Part shown: in pieces, positions 1-10,916 of the stretch
How positions within the stretch are numbered: the first letter of the stretch is position 1
Layout: each line of letters begins with the position of its first letter
Source: Mixophyes australis
Lineage: Eukaryota; Chordata; Amphibia; Anura; Limnodynastidae
Assembly: GCA_036250195.1 (NCBI GenBank)
Contig: JAVHZZ010000012.1
Coordinates: 91,897,115 to 91,961,114, forward strand
DNA: 64,000 nucleotides
Direction: 5' to 3'
Position numbers and translations under genes: made by a program
The notes under the pieces: model-generated
The model's database searches: none
Told to the model about the DNA's origin: nothing
The model's input: only the letters and a program-made list of their open reading frames with translations

Positions 1-1
1 A

Positions 2-1721
2 AATCTCCTCTATTTACAAACAGCCCAATGTCTAAACCCTCGACAGGCGAGGTGGTCACTTTTCTTTTCTCGCTTCGAACTCATTATAACGTTCAAACCT
101 GCTGCAAAGAACAGGAGAGCAGATGCTTTATCCCGGGCATTTGCTCCTCCTTCTGACATCTTGGATTCTTCCGATCATCCTATACTGGATCCCAAATGTG
201 TGACTTTGGCCACTTCGTCCACCAATGTGCTACCGTTTGGGAGAACTCTTGTTCCGCCATCTCTACGCAAGAGAATATTGTCATGGTACCATTCTTCACG
301 CTTCTCTGGACATTCTGGTGAACGAAAGACTTTTGAGATCCTTTCCCGGAGTTATTGGTGGCCTTCTATTAGAAAGGATGTCAGAGAATTTGTGGCCGCT
401 TGTGAGATCTGCTCTCAATTTAAGTCTTCCCGCAGAACACCAGCGGGACTGCTCCAACCACTACCTATCCCTACCAAACCTTGGACCCATATAAGTATGG
501 ACTTTGTCACAAGAACTTCCTCTTAGCAAGAGATGTAATACCATCTGGGTAGTGGTGGATAGATTCTCCAAGATGGTTCACTTCGTCCCTCTCACCGGAT
601 TACCATCTTCTTCTACCTTGGCTGACCATTTTATTAAAGAGATTTTTCAAATTCATGGCTGTCTGTCCGAGATTGTGTCCAATAGAGGAGTGCAGTTCGT
701 CTCCAGATTCTGGCGAGCCCTTTGTAAGAACTTGGGTATCCGACTGTCTCTATCATCGTCTTACCATCCCCAATCAAACTGCCAGACCGAAAGGGTCAAT
801 CAAGATCTCGAGACCTTCATAAGAATCTTTTCCTAAGCCAATCAAGATAATTGGGTAGATTTACTCCCGTGGGCTGAGTTTGCCCACAATAACATGTACC
901 ATGAGTCTTCAACAAAAATTCCTTTTTTCGTGGTTTACGGTCACCATCCGTCTCTCCCAGAGTTTCCTGCCCTCCCTCCCACCCAAGTCCCTGCGGTGGA
1001 GAGACTTTGTCAAAACTTTAAAACCATCTGGACTCAGGTGAGATCATCCCTGAGGAAAGCATCAGCCAGATACAAATTCTTCGCAGATAAAAAGAGGCGA
1101 GCCATTCCACCACTCAAGCTTGGAGACCGTGTATGGCTTTCTACAAAAAACATCCGCTTGAAGGTTCCGTCCATGAAGTTTGCGCCACGCTTCATCGGAC
1201 CATACAAGATCACTCAAGTCATAAATCCAGTATGCTTCAAGCTACTATTACCAAAGAACCTCCGGATCTCCAATGCCTTCCATGTCTCTCTGCTCAAACC
1301 TCTTGTTATCAATCGTTTTTCTGCTCCTCCTTCTGTACCTAAACCAGTACAGATTCATCAAGAAGAGGAGTTCGAGATCTCTCAGATCCTGGATGCTAAA
1401 ATTTCGCGAGGAACTCTCCGATTCCTCGTTCATTGGAAGGGCTTCGGTCCAGAAGAACTCTCCTGGATTCGCGCTGAGGACCTCAACGCTCCAGCCCTGC
1501 TTAAAAAATTCTACCAAAAATTTCCGGGCAAACCCGGTTCCAAGTGTTCTGTGCCCACCTTTAAAAGGGGGGGTACTGTCACTCACCGGAGTGTAAGTGC
1601 CTCCACTCTGGTACGTGGTTCTCCATCTTTCCCGCTCACACCTGTGTGGAACCGCGGTCGTCTGCCATCCTGTCGCACTGCGCATGCGCAGGTCCCTTTA
1701 ACAACTACACCTGACCACTAA
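2..1721 (+). pseudogene. pol: Pol remnant: RNase H end, integrase, chromodomain
   Basis: The frame is open from base 2, upstream of the first ATG at 161. Bases 2-150 encode the RNase H tail (NPRQARWSLFFSRF, then ADALSR). An H2C2 integrase zinc-binding domain spans about 275-420 and ends in CEICSQ. The integrase core begins at about 550 with VVVDRFSKM, which holds the first catalytic Asp. The second catalytic position, usually SDRG, reads SNRG at about 675-690, so Asp has become Asn. The third acid is present in QTERVN at about 785-797. A chromodomain lies at about 1365-1500 (FEISQIL, then FLVHWKGF, then SWIRAEDL). Defects: a one-base frameshift near 505-525 leaves a TAG at 524-526, and there is an in-frame TAA at 834-836. 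The last frame runs through the polypurine tract into the LTR and stops at 1721. It is an inactive retroelement gene. Confidence 0.92.
1563..1573 (+). other. Polypurine tract of the Gypsy element
   Basis: A run of four A and seven G sits three bases before the TGTCAC that opens the 3' LTR. This is where plus-strand DNA synthesis is primed in LTR retrotransposons. Its position fixes the LTR start at 1577. Confidence 0.8.
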
Positions 1722-1818
1722 TGTGATTGATGGATCAATCATCCCTCCCTACTTAAGGCACCTGCAGCCTTAGGTAGTGGCCTGATCTTGAAGTCTCACT
1801 CCCAGTGAAGTTCTATAG

Positions 1819-2450
1819 GTGTGTGCAGTTTCCAAACTGCTTCCAGCTCTACTCCTGTGTGCAGTTTCCAAGCTGCTTCCAGCTCTACTCCTGTGTGCAG
1901 TTTCCAAACTGCTTCCAGCTCTACTCCTGTGTGCAGTTTCCAAGCTGCTTCCAGCTCTACTCCTGTGTGCAGTTTCCAAACTGCTTCCAGCTCTACTCCT
2001 GTGTGCAGTTTCCAAGCTGCTTCCAGCTCTACTCCTGTGTGCAGTTTCCAAACTGCTTCCAGCTCTACTCGTGCTTCAGCTTCCACGCTGCTTCCAGCTC
2101 TACTCCTGTGTGCAGTTTCCAAACTGCTTCCAGCTCTACTCCTGTGTGCAGTTTCCAAGCTGCTTCCAGCTCTACTCCTGTGTGCAGTTTCCAAACTGCT
2201 TCCAGCTCTACTCCTGTGTGCAGTTTCCAAGCTGCTTCCAGCTCTACTCCTGTGTGCAGTTTCCACGCTGCTTCCAGCTCTACTCCTGTGTGCAGTTTCC
2301 AAGCTGCTTCCAGCTCTACTCCTGTGTGCAGTTTCCAAGCTGCTTCCAGCTCTACTCCTGTGTGCAGTTTCCAAACTGCTTCCAGCTCTACTCATGTGTA
2401 CAGTTTCCAAACTGCTTCCAGCTTTACTCGTGCTTCAGCTTCCACACTGC
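1819..2450 (+). repeat. 36-bp minisatellite inside LTR (17-18 copies)
   Basis: The word GCAGTTTCCA recurs every 36 bases from 1825 to 2401. Most adjacent copies alternate AAACTGC and AAGCTGC, giving a 72-bp dimer. One copy near 2077 and the last near 2437 are divergent (CTTCAGCTTCCAC). Because 36 is a multiple of three, open frames pass through the array on both strands; these are not taken as genes. Confidence 0.95.
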
Positions 2451-2851
2451 TCCCTGCTCAACTCAGCGGCGGTTCCCATACCGCTACAACGCTTCACTTC
2501 TCAGCTGATTCCGGATCTACACAATTGGGTATGCTCTACTGAGTATTGCCTATTGCTCGCATACCAGTTGTATCCATTGTTGTTTGCTGCACAGGGTACA
2601 AGTACCCATATAGACTGTGTTACTGCATTGCTTCATTTAGGACAAGCTTTCACTCAAGCTACGATATCTCCTCACGCTACTACTTAGCGTTATTGTGCAT
2701 ATCTGCTGTGTCCAGCTTCTCCTCCCTGCAAGGCATCTACTCTATACAGACTATTCATTGTGCCTTCCATCTCTGCCTCACAAGACATTGCTCTACTCGC
2801 GCTGTTTCCATACAGCCACAGTTTGCCTTTCAACTTCACTCTCCTGCACCT

Positions 2852-3330
2852 GGACAAGTCCTCATTCCTTCTCACAGCAGTGGTACAACTTGCTGCACGC
2901 AGACCACTGACTTCCCTGCTACCTACCCGCACCTGGACAAGTCCTCCTATCACAGCGGTGGTACAACTTGCTATACGCAGACCACTGACTCTCCTATTAC
3001 CTACCTACACCTGGACCAGACTCCTCACCATAGCGGTGGTACAACTTGCTATACGCAGACCACTGACTTCCCTGCTACCTACCTACACCTGGACCAGACT
3101 CCTCACCATAGCGGTGGTACAACTTGCTATACGCAGACCACTGACTCTCCTATTACCTACCTACACCTGGACCAGACTCCTCACCATAGCGGTGGTATAA
3201 CTTGCTGAACGCAGACCACTGACTACCCTGCTTCCTACCTGCACCAGTACTATTCTTCCCATCACTACAGTGGTACAACTTGCTGTACGCAGACCACTGA
3301 CTCCTCCTCTACCTACCATCACCCATCCAC
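2852..3330 (+). repeat. 78-bp minisatellite inside LTR (about 6 copies)
   Basis: The word GGTGGTACAACTTGCT followed by ACGCAGACCACTGACT recurs at a 78-base period, with copies near 2880, 2958, 3036, 3114, 3192 and 3270. The same unit is repeated eight times in the solo LTR near 6430-6980. Confidence 0.93.
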
Positions 3331-3563
3331 GTCCACTCCTCGTGTCTACATTATCTTCAGCCTCCAGTTTACTGCTCCAAGTCGCTGACTTTCCTCTAAC
3401 CATAGCTGCAAGTCGCTGACTTCCTCAGACTATCTCTACTCTCCTGCTGTTGTGTCGCTCCAATCATTCACCTGCCTGCTTGGAGGTGCGTGCCATAACC
3501 CCGCCTCTCTAGCAGAGTTCCATCTGGTGAAACTCGGGTAAGCAACTCCTAGTGCCCGTGACA

Positions 3564-4494
3564 GCTTATTTGGAGGTTGACTCCCCCTAAGCTGATTATT
3601 TAGGATAAGGTGTTATATATAATAATAGAAGTAAGGAATAAGAGTCATGTTAACAAGTCCGGTATGATTGGGGACTATTTGGCATAAATTAGAAAAATAG
3701 ATACAGAAAAATGTAAAATCAAATGGCAACTTACCTCTCCCAACCCGACCAGCAGCTGCGGCTGCCGTGTTATAAGTCATCCACTGCCGCTGTCTTTGTG
3801 ATTTATACCACATTTATTGAATAGTTGACACTAACTTTTAATGCATCATTTTACTGTGGATATATATATATATATATTTGTGGGGGAAATTCAAAATGTT
3901 AACTTAAAATGAGACAGATGGAGGGAGGTATTAAGAAAATTCTGAAAATACAATATGTGTACAAAAATTAACATTTACACTTTAACACAGGTGTATATGG
4001 TTTAGATAATCCACTTTTGCGCTTTAGTCAAAAATGCAAAGAGAAAAGTTTCAGCATTTTTCTTTCTTAATATTTTATTTCGTAATATGCACTTTACGTA
4101 TTCCATCTGTAGTATTTACAGCTGAAGTGTTGTTATATCACAATGTCTTGAGACCTGTGGTCCTCTTCCATGGGAGAAGACTAGAGAACTTGATCCTCAG
4201 ATTAATCTAGCATAATGTTAATCCATACCAGATTCATGAGGACAACAGTATGAAAAATGCCAGACATAGCGATAATGGCTCACACAACTGAGAGCACATA
4301 TAGGTTGCTCCTACAGCCTGATCAAGGTAACAAAAATGGGCTTTAAGCAGTCTGAATGTTTGTGCAATGACAGATCTTGTGGATGCATGTGTCAAATTGC
4401 TTGCGAGTTGTTGCCCTGTGGCTGGATGTAAAAGAGGATTGAGGAGCCTCGGTCGGAGAGGGTTGGCACTGTCTCCTGCAAATAGAATAAACAC
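3564..4494. other. Gene-free spacer
   Basis: AT-rich sequence with a short TA run near 3858-3876. The short open frames here have no recognisable domain. I see no gene. Confidence 0.6.
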
Positions 4495-4497
4495 ATT

Positions 4498-4818
4498 GGG
4501 CCTGATTTATTAAGGAAAGTAAGGCAAAAAAAATTAGTACGTTTTCTCCTGGACAAAACCCTGTTACAATGCAAGGGGTGCAAATTAGTTTATTATTTTG
4601 CATCTAAGATAATTACTGGCTGTTTTTTCATGTAGCACACAAATACTTGATAGTTTTATTTTTACATTGCCATTTAAAGTTGAGACAGGACATGCCCTAC
4701 CCCAACTATATATCTGTACTAAAATTTTAAATTTACCTCCCCCTCCAATGCAACATGGTTTTGCCCAGGTGCAAAGTTACTCATTTTTTTGCTTTACTTT
4801 CCTTAATAAATCAGGTCC
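4498..4818. mobile_element. MITE with TIRs and 3-bp TSD ATT
   Basis: The left end GGGCCTGATTTATTAAGG is the inverted complement of the right end CCTTAATAAATCAGGTCC with one mismatch. ATT flanks both sides (4495-4497 and 4819-4821). There is no coding capacity. A 3-bp target duplication and G-rich TIR ends are typical of PIF/Harbinger-type non-autonomous elements; the superfamily assignment is an inference. A relative lies at 36802. Confidence 0.85.
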
Positions 4819-4821
4819 ATT

Positions 4822-5130
4822 GTTTTTCCAAAAATTAATATGTGGTTCATTTTTATCTTACATGTTACAGTCTCTGAAATATGTTCTTTTGGCTTAAGAA
4901 CACAACAACTAGGTAATTCATTATTTTGCAATGAAACATTACTAGAAATCTTTTAGCAGCATTGGGAAACTTAAAAAACTTACCTGTGTCAGTGTGACTA
5001 CTTTTATGCTCTGTGTAAATTAATACTTACAGGACTAAAGTCCTTTCAAAACTATATATGTTGTGGTATTAATCACCCCTGTTAACCTTGCATTTGATAA
5101 CCTATGCTGTATTGCTGATTGCCTCTTAAT
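4822..5130. other. Gene-free spacer
   Basis: Ordinary AT-rich sequence between the MITE and the solo LTR. Nothing recognisable. Confidence 0.6.
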
Positions 5131-5453
5131 GAAGGTGTCACTCACCGGACCGTGAGTGCCTCTACTCTGGTGCGAGGTCCTCCATCTTTTCTACTGACAC
5201 CTGTGTGGAATCGTGGCTGCTCGCTATCCTGCCATCTGCGCATGCGCAGGTCTCGCTATTAACCTCACCTGTCCATGGAGGTGATTGACAGATCAATCAC
5301 CTCACCCTATTTGAGGCACCTGCAACCCTAGGTAGGGGCCTGATCTTGAAGTCTCATTCCCAGTGAACTTCTGTAGGTGTGTGCAGATCCCAAACTGCTT
5401 CCAGCTTTACTCGTTTGTACAGTTTCCAAACTGTGTGCAGCTTGCTCATACTA

Positions 5454-6090
5454 CAGCTTCCACGCTGCTCCCCTGTTCAACTCAGCGGCGGTTCCCACAC
5501 CGCTACAACGCTATCATCCCGCTGATCGTGTCACAGCTTCCACGCTGCCCCTGGCTACACTCAGCAGTGGTCCTCTTACCGCTACAACGCTGACACTCTG
5601 CTGATCGTGTTACAGCTTCCACGCTGCTCCCCTGCTCTACTCAGCGGCGGTTCTCTTACCGCTCCAACGCTGACACTCTGCTGATCGTGTCACAGCTTCC
5701 ACGCTGCCCCTGGCTCCACTCAGCAGCGGTCCTCTTACCGCTACAACGCTGACACTCTGCTGATCGTGTCACAGCTTCCACGCTGCTCCCGGCTCCACTC
5801 AGCAGCGGTCCTCTGACCGTTCCAACGCTGACACTCTGCTGATCGTGTTACAGCTTCCACGCTGCTTCCCTGCTCTACTCAGCGGCGGTTCTCTTACCGC
5901 TACAACGCTGACACTCTGCTGATCGTGTCACAGCTTCCAAGCTGCTCCCAGGCTCCACTCAGCAGCGGTCCTCTGACCGTTCCAACGCTGACACTCTGCT
6001 GATCGTGTTACAGCTTCCACACTGCTTCCCTGCTCAACTCAGAGGCGGTTCCCATACCGCTACAACGCTTCACCTCTCAGCTAATTCCGG
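5454..6090 (+). repeat. About 80-bp minisatellite inside solo LTR (8 copies)
   Basis: CAGCTTCCA followed by GCTG recurs at about 5454, 5534, 5613, 5693, 5772, 5851, 5931 and 6011, a period of 79-80 bases. Each unit also has the words CAGCGGCGGT or CAGCAGCGGT and CTGCTGATCGTGT. The LTR at 1577-3563 has only one copy of this unit, at about 2438-2516. Confidence 0.93.
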
Positions 6091-6402
6091 ATCTACACAA
6101 CTGGGTATACTCTACTAACTATTGACTATTACCTATTTTGCTCACATACCAGTTGTATCCATTGTACCCATATAGACTGTGTTTCCGCATTGCTCCAGTT
6201 AGGACAAGCTTTCACTCAAGCTTGTTATCTACTCACGCTACTACTTGGAGTCATTGTGCATAATCTGCTGTGATCAGCTTCTCCCCACTGCAAGGCACCA
6301 ACTATATACAGACTATTCATTGTGCCTTCCAAGACATTGCTCTACTCGCGCTGTTCAACCTTTCAACTCGCGCTGTTTGCCTTTCAACGTCACTCTCCTG
6401 CA

Positions 6403-7035
6403 CCTGGACAAGTCCTCACTCCTTCCACAGCAGTGGTACAACTTGCTGCATGCAGACCACTGACTTCCCTGCTACATACCTGCACCTGGACAAGTCCTCC
6501 TATCACAGCGGTGGTACAAGTTGCTGCACGCAGACCACTGACTTTCCCATTACCTACCTACACCTGGACCCGTCTCCTCACCATAGCGGTGGTACAACTT
6601 GCTGCACGCAGACCACTGACTTCCCTGCTACATACCCGCACCTGGACAAGTCCTCCTATCACAGCGGTGGTACAACTTGCTGCACGCAGACCACTGACTT
6701 CCCTGCTACATACCTGCACCTGGACAAGTCCTCCTATCACAGCGGTGGTACAACTTGCTATACGCAGACCACTGACTTCCCTGCTACATACCCGCACCTG
6801 GACAAGTCCTCCTATCACAGCGGTGGTACAACTTGCTACTCGCAGACCACTGACTTTCCTATTACCTACCTACACCTGGACCCGTTTCCTCACCATAGCG
6901 GTGGTACAACTTGCTGCACGCAGACCACCGACTACCCTGCTACCTACCTGCACCAATCCTATTCTTCCCATCAGAGCAGTGGTACAACTTGCTGTACGCA
7001 GACCACTGACTCCTCCTCTACCTATCATCACCAAT
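6403..7035 (+). repeat. 78-bp minisatellite inside solo LTR (8 copies)
   Basis: This is the same unit as at 2852-3330. GGTGGTACAACTTGCT recurs at 78-base spacing from about 6430 to 6976. Adjacent copies vary between CACCTGGACAAGTCC and CACCTGGACCCGT versions. The open frames of more than 270 codons across this array follow from the period being a multiple of three. Confidence 0.93.
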
Positions 7036-7245
7036 CCACGTCCACTCCTCCTGTCTACATTATCTTCAGTCTCCAGTTTACAGCTCCAAGTCCTTGATTG
7101 CCTCAGACTATCTCTACTCTCCTGCTGTTGTGTCGCTCCAATCATTCACCTGCCTGCTTTGAGGTGCGTGCCATAACCCCGCCTCTCCAGCAGAGCACCA
7201 TCTGGTGAAACTCGGGTAGCAACTCCTAGTGCCCGTGACAGAAGG

Positions 7246-7689
7246 AGTCATAGATACGCCCAGGATATTTGGCAAGCAGGATACAGATAAGGAGAGACGT
7301 ATCACATATAACCTGTACATTTATAAAAAACATATTCCTGGCTATAATAGATTATATTATTTCATACTGCTGGTTTCAGGGTTACATGTGTAGCAGTGAC
7401 TGTTCCTATAACTTGTGGAAATGTTGCAATAGAATCTGAGAAGTTTGGTCGTGTTTGAAAAATGTGTTCATTCATGAAATATGGAAAGTCGAGCAGTAAG
7501 TGTATATAACACAGACTACATAGTATGGTGCAGTATTTTTTTTAAGAAAATGGGCTTCTAATAAGCCCTAGTGCTACTGTCTGTAACTTCCTGACGGGCG
7601 CTAGATTTGTTGACCTTTAATACACAAAAACATGTCGTATAGTTCCCGGCACACAGTGATTATGATGATGGGAACAAGGGGCCACTCTG
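7246..7689. other. Gene-free spacer
   Basis: Mixed-composition sequence after the solo LTR. Nothing recognisable. Confidence 0.55.
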
Positions 7690-7781
7690 CTGTGGTGGGG
7701 AGGAGCTGCTGTGGTGGGGAGGAGCTGCTGTGGTGGGGAGGAGCTTCTGTGGTGGGGAGGAGCTGCTGTGGTGGAGAGGAT
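7690..7781 (+). repeat. 19-bp minisatellite (5 copies)
   Basis: CTGTGGTGGGGAGGAG followed by CTG is repeated five times in a row with one or two substitutions. Because 19 is not a multiple of three, open frames through it rotate and have no protein meaning. Confidence 0.9.
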
Positions 7782-8131
7782 TTGCCAGCTCATAGAGCCA
7801 AGATGACACTGGTGGCTCATTGTCCTCCAACCTCACGCCAGATCTACAGTGTCAGACAATGCCGCAGGCGAAGGAGAACCCTCTGTGGCAACATTATTAT
7901 AGGCAATTAGAGCTCCTAAATAAAGAGGGTAACAGGTGGCATTTGAGAATGGCAAAACCACTACCCAGCCTACTTCAACCCCCCTCCCCAATTAACTTAC
8001 TTTTGTCATTCTTGAAGTGATGCGGCGACTCCCAGACACTGAAAGATCGAGAGCCGAATAAAATAAATTGTAGTGAACAGTTTTCAAAAATAGGGTCCTT
8101 TTCTGAGACAAAAACTTTTAGGGACATATCT

Positions 8132-8410
8132 CATACTTGCCCACTCTCCCGGAATTTCCGGGAGGCTCCCGAATTTCGAGGAGTCCTCCCAGAAGAGTAG
8201 GCACAGCTCCCGTATCCTAAAAAAATGCTGAAATTAACATAATTGAATATCGTGGGCGGGGCTTAATGGCATCATTAAGCCCCGCCCTGCTATACAATGC
8301 AGGGAATTTCGGCATCTTATAGTGGGGGTGGGGCTAAAATGCAGCGATTTTTCAAGTCTCGCCCCCACACGCCCACCTCTCCCCCCAGCTTCAAAAGGTT
8401 GGCATGTATG
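8132..8410. mobile_element. hAT-type MITE with 8-bp TSD
   Basis: Terminal inverted repeats CATACTTGCC and GGCATGTATG bound a 279-bp element. The flanks ACATATCT (8124-8131) and ACGTATCT (8411-8418) match at 7 of 8 positions, the duplication length of hAT transposons. The inner part carries CTCCCGGAATTTCCGGGAGG motifs, and the right end resembles the end next to the hAT-like transposase at 29302. It does not code. Confidence 0.88.
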
Positions 8411-8457
8411 ACGTATCTTTAAAGTGTTGGATTGTCCCTGGACTTTAGGGACTCTTG

Positions 8458-8459
<2 letters not shown>

Positions 8460-8494
<35 letters not shown>

Positions 8495-8633
8495 GCTAGC
8501 CTAGATGCAAAGACACAACCTGTGACTCATACAGACACAGTACAACATGCATATATGATACACACACACACAGAACCAGTCACCTATGATGCAGTCAGAG
8601 CACAGACACACACACAGCACAACATTCACAAAT

Positions 8634-8670
<37 letters not shown>

Positions 8671-8815
8671 CCACAGTCACCTATGATGCAGTCAGAGCAC
8701 AGACACACACACAGCACAACAGTTATCCTAGATGCACACACACAGCACAACGTTCACATATGACACACACACACACACAGCAGAGCAGTTATCCTAGATG
8801 CACAGACACACAAAC
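8460..8815 (+). repeat. CA microsatellite and CA-rich minisatellite
   Basis: Perfect AC runs at about 8460-8490 and 8634-8668 are joined by repeated longer words (CACCTATGATGCAGTCAGAG at about 8580 and 8679; GTTATCCTAGATGCACA at about 8721 and 8787). The open frames through it are low complexity. Confidence 0.92.
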
Positions 8816-8818
8816 ACA

Positions 8819-10546
8819 ATTACAGACAATTAGAGCTCAGTGTATCTGCCCTGGATATAAGAGAGCTGGAGTTACATTTACAATCTCTGCAGATAAGACT
8901 CACATTACAGATTTTAATATCCCTAAACCAGGTATAAATCAGGTAACCTGAATCCTTTCTGCACCCCCCCAAAACACATTTTAGCGGTGTAGTGCGGCTT
9001 CCTCAAGCCATGGACACATACTAGACAATAAAGAAGGGTATCCTGGGGGTGTATGGTTGGGGCTTTATGTTATTTTCACAAATAACACAAATGAATATAT
9101 ATATATATACTGCTGTCACTGGGATGGGAGGCGGTAGGAAGATTATTATCGGGTGTATTATACTATCTGTGTGTCACCTCTCAAAATAGGGGCCCTGTAT
9201 ATACATTTTTCCTACATGGATCAGATTTTTGGCCTAAACAAAAGCGGCTGAACTAAAATTAATGCAAGTAATTAAACCTTGTCATCAGCAGATATATTCA
9301 GTGTATACTGAGCTTCCAAACATTCTCCATGTAATGATGATGGACATGTGACCACTGTACAGCCAGTGTAAGGCTACACTACTGCGTCCTCCGTCAATAA
9401 CTCCCCACTAGACCCCATAATCCCAGTTTAGAGGTGGACAGAAACCAGCAGATCACACAGACGTTTATATAGTTACACTGTATGATACAACCTGAGTGAG
9501 AACATTAATACACAGGAAATGGGTCGGGGGTTTGTCTTCTGTTATCAGCAGGAAATCAGGTTTCAGATATCTCTGTAATATACTTACTGGTGTCCCATAC
9601 ACCACAAATATCTGTGTGTAACCTCATATCTCACACAGCAGATGGCAGAGCGCTACACATTCCTTTATACATGTGGTTTTGTCTCCAAAATGAGTAAAAA
9701 TATAAATATACAAGAAACCCGGCATAAGAAAATATATGGAAATGTTCTGGCTGCTAAATATATATATAATAGTCATGGTAAAGTCTTCAGATAAGATATA
9801 TGTTGGCAGCCAAATATTATGGCTCATAGAAATGTGAGAATATTGCAGAAATAAAATAATAATAAATTACAACACATGGATGATACATAAAGTGAGTTAA
9901 AAACAAAAGTTATAAATGGAAACTGCAGCAAAGTATCTTTACAGGGACCTGAGACTGGATCCTGGTCCATCTGAGACACCCTCTGGCATTTATACAACCA
10001 CCCGCATATAATACATCCACCACTGTACATTATATAGTGCATGCACCCTTTGCCCAATATATATATTCTCTTTATTATTATCCAATATATAATACAGCTT
10101 CCATAGCATAATATACAACTCAATGTCCAGTTATTGTTCTCCTCACCTATAGACATCTTACCCAAGTGCTGGATTATAATAAGAATTATTATGTATGAAA
10201 TACATTACTTCCAGCTACAGTGCAGTCATTACAGGAGTTGTGTTACCGGGAGCGGAGGACACCTAATTCTAGAGGGACGTTACAGCCGGGCCAGGGCCAC
10301 AACTACAAGCCTGTCGCTCAATGACCAATTTATGTACCCCAGTGTCATCAGTGGGTGATGTAATATACTGCAGTGCCATGTGCTGCAGCCCCTCTGGCAG
10401 GTAAGGGGTTAATAAATATACTGTGCTAAAAAAGCTATTGTGGATCCTTATTAGAGATAAGGAAACTGTTACATTTTGCGTCAGTCGCTTTCACAGCCGA
10501 CAATTGTTAAGTTCTAACAAATATATAGGAACATTCTACAAAACAT
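8819..10546. other. Gene-free AT-rich spacer
   Basis: No supported gene in 1.7 kb. There are short TA tracts near 9095-9111 and 9754-9770. The short open frames show no domain. Confidence 0.6.
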
Positions 10547-10549
10547 CTG

Positions 10550-10738
10550 GGGGTAAATGTATCAATATGCGGGTTCTTCAACACCCGCGTGTTCAGCCTC
10601 TTCCGCGATTAAATTTCAAGCGGCGCTGCATTGTAAAGGGTTAACTTCCCTTTACAATGCAGCGCCGATTGAAATTTAATCGCGGAAGAGGCTGAACACG
10701 CGGGTGTTGAAGATCCCGCATATTGATACATTTACCTC
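10550..10738. mobile_element. Near-perfect palindromic MITE, TSD CTG
   Basis: The whole 189 bp folds into one hairpin: arms of about 91 bases with only a few mismatches around a loop of about 7 bases (TTAACTT). The ends are GGGGTAAATGTATCAA and TTGATACATTTACCTC. CTG flanks it at 10547-10549 and 10739-10741. A 3-bp duplication and non-coding hairpin structure fit a Harbinger-like foldback MITE. Confidence 0.92.
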
Positions 10739-10741
10739 CTG

Positions 10742-10916
10742 GTGGTAAATGTATTAAGCTGAGAGTTTTCCGGTGGGTTTGAAAAGTGGAGATGTTGCCT
10801 ATAGCAACCAATCAGATTCTAGCATCATTTTTTAGAATATACTAAATAAATGATAGCTAGAATCTGATTGTTTTTTCAAACCTGCCGGAAAACTCTCAGC
10901 TTGATACATTTACCCC
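10742..10916. mobile_element. MITE of the GTTGCCTATAGCAACC family, TSD CTG
   Basis: The left end GTGGTAAATGTATTAAGCTG pairs with the right end CAGCTTGATACATTTACCCC. CTG flanks it at 10739-10741 and 10917-10919, and the left CTG is also the right target copy of the preceding MITE. The left arm contains GTTGCCTATAGCAACC plus AATCAGATTCTAGC; the right arm has lost the matching core by a deletion of about 25 bases. Confidence 0.88.

Larger units (their letters stand above)
1..3563 (+). mobile_element. Ty3/Gypsy chromodomain retrotransposon, 3' part
   Basis: The end of the RNase H domain, integrase, a chromodomain, a polypurine tract and a 3' LTR follow each other in the order expected for a chromodomain Ty3/Gypsy element (chromovirus type). 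The 5' LTR, gag, protease and most of reverse transcriptase lie outside the window, so the target-site duplication cannot be checked; the five bases after the LTR are GCTTA. The coding part has one frameshift and one nonsense codon, so this copy cannot make a full Pol protein. A related solo LTR lies 1.6 kb downstream. Confidence 0.93.
1577..3563 (+). repeat. 3' LTR, 1,987 bp, with two internal tandem arrays
   Basis: It starts with TGTCACTCACCGG and ends with GTGCCCGTGACA, giving a 6-bp TGTCAC/GTGACA terminal inverted repeat. The same ends bound the solo LTR at 5136-7240, which confirms the limits. Most of the length is tandem repeat: a 36-bp array near the start and a 78-bp array near the end, with non-repeated sequence between. 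Long open frames across it are repeat artefacts and match no known protein. Confidence 0.93.
5136..7240 (+). mobile_element. Solo Gypsy LTR, 2,105 bp, with 5-bp TSD GAAGG
   Basis: It begins TGTCACTCACCGG and ends GTGCCCGTGACA, like the LTR at 1577-3563. GAAGG occurs immediately before (5131-5135) and immediately after (7241-7245), which is the duplicated target of one insertion. No internal element region remains, so it is a solo LTR left by recombination between the two LTRs of a full copy. It carries an 80-bp tandem array and a 78-bp tandem array. Confidence 0.95.

Noticed and set aside
1770..3403. Open frames of 80-288 codons in the first LTR
   Set aside because: They pass through 36-bp and 78-bp repeats on both strands and several frames; the periods are multiples of three. 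No domain is present.
8432..8951. His/Thr-rich open frames in the CA block
   Set aside because: Microsatellite translation without start or domain support.
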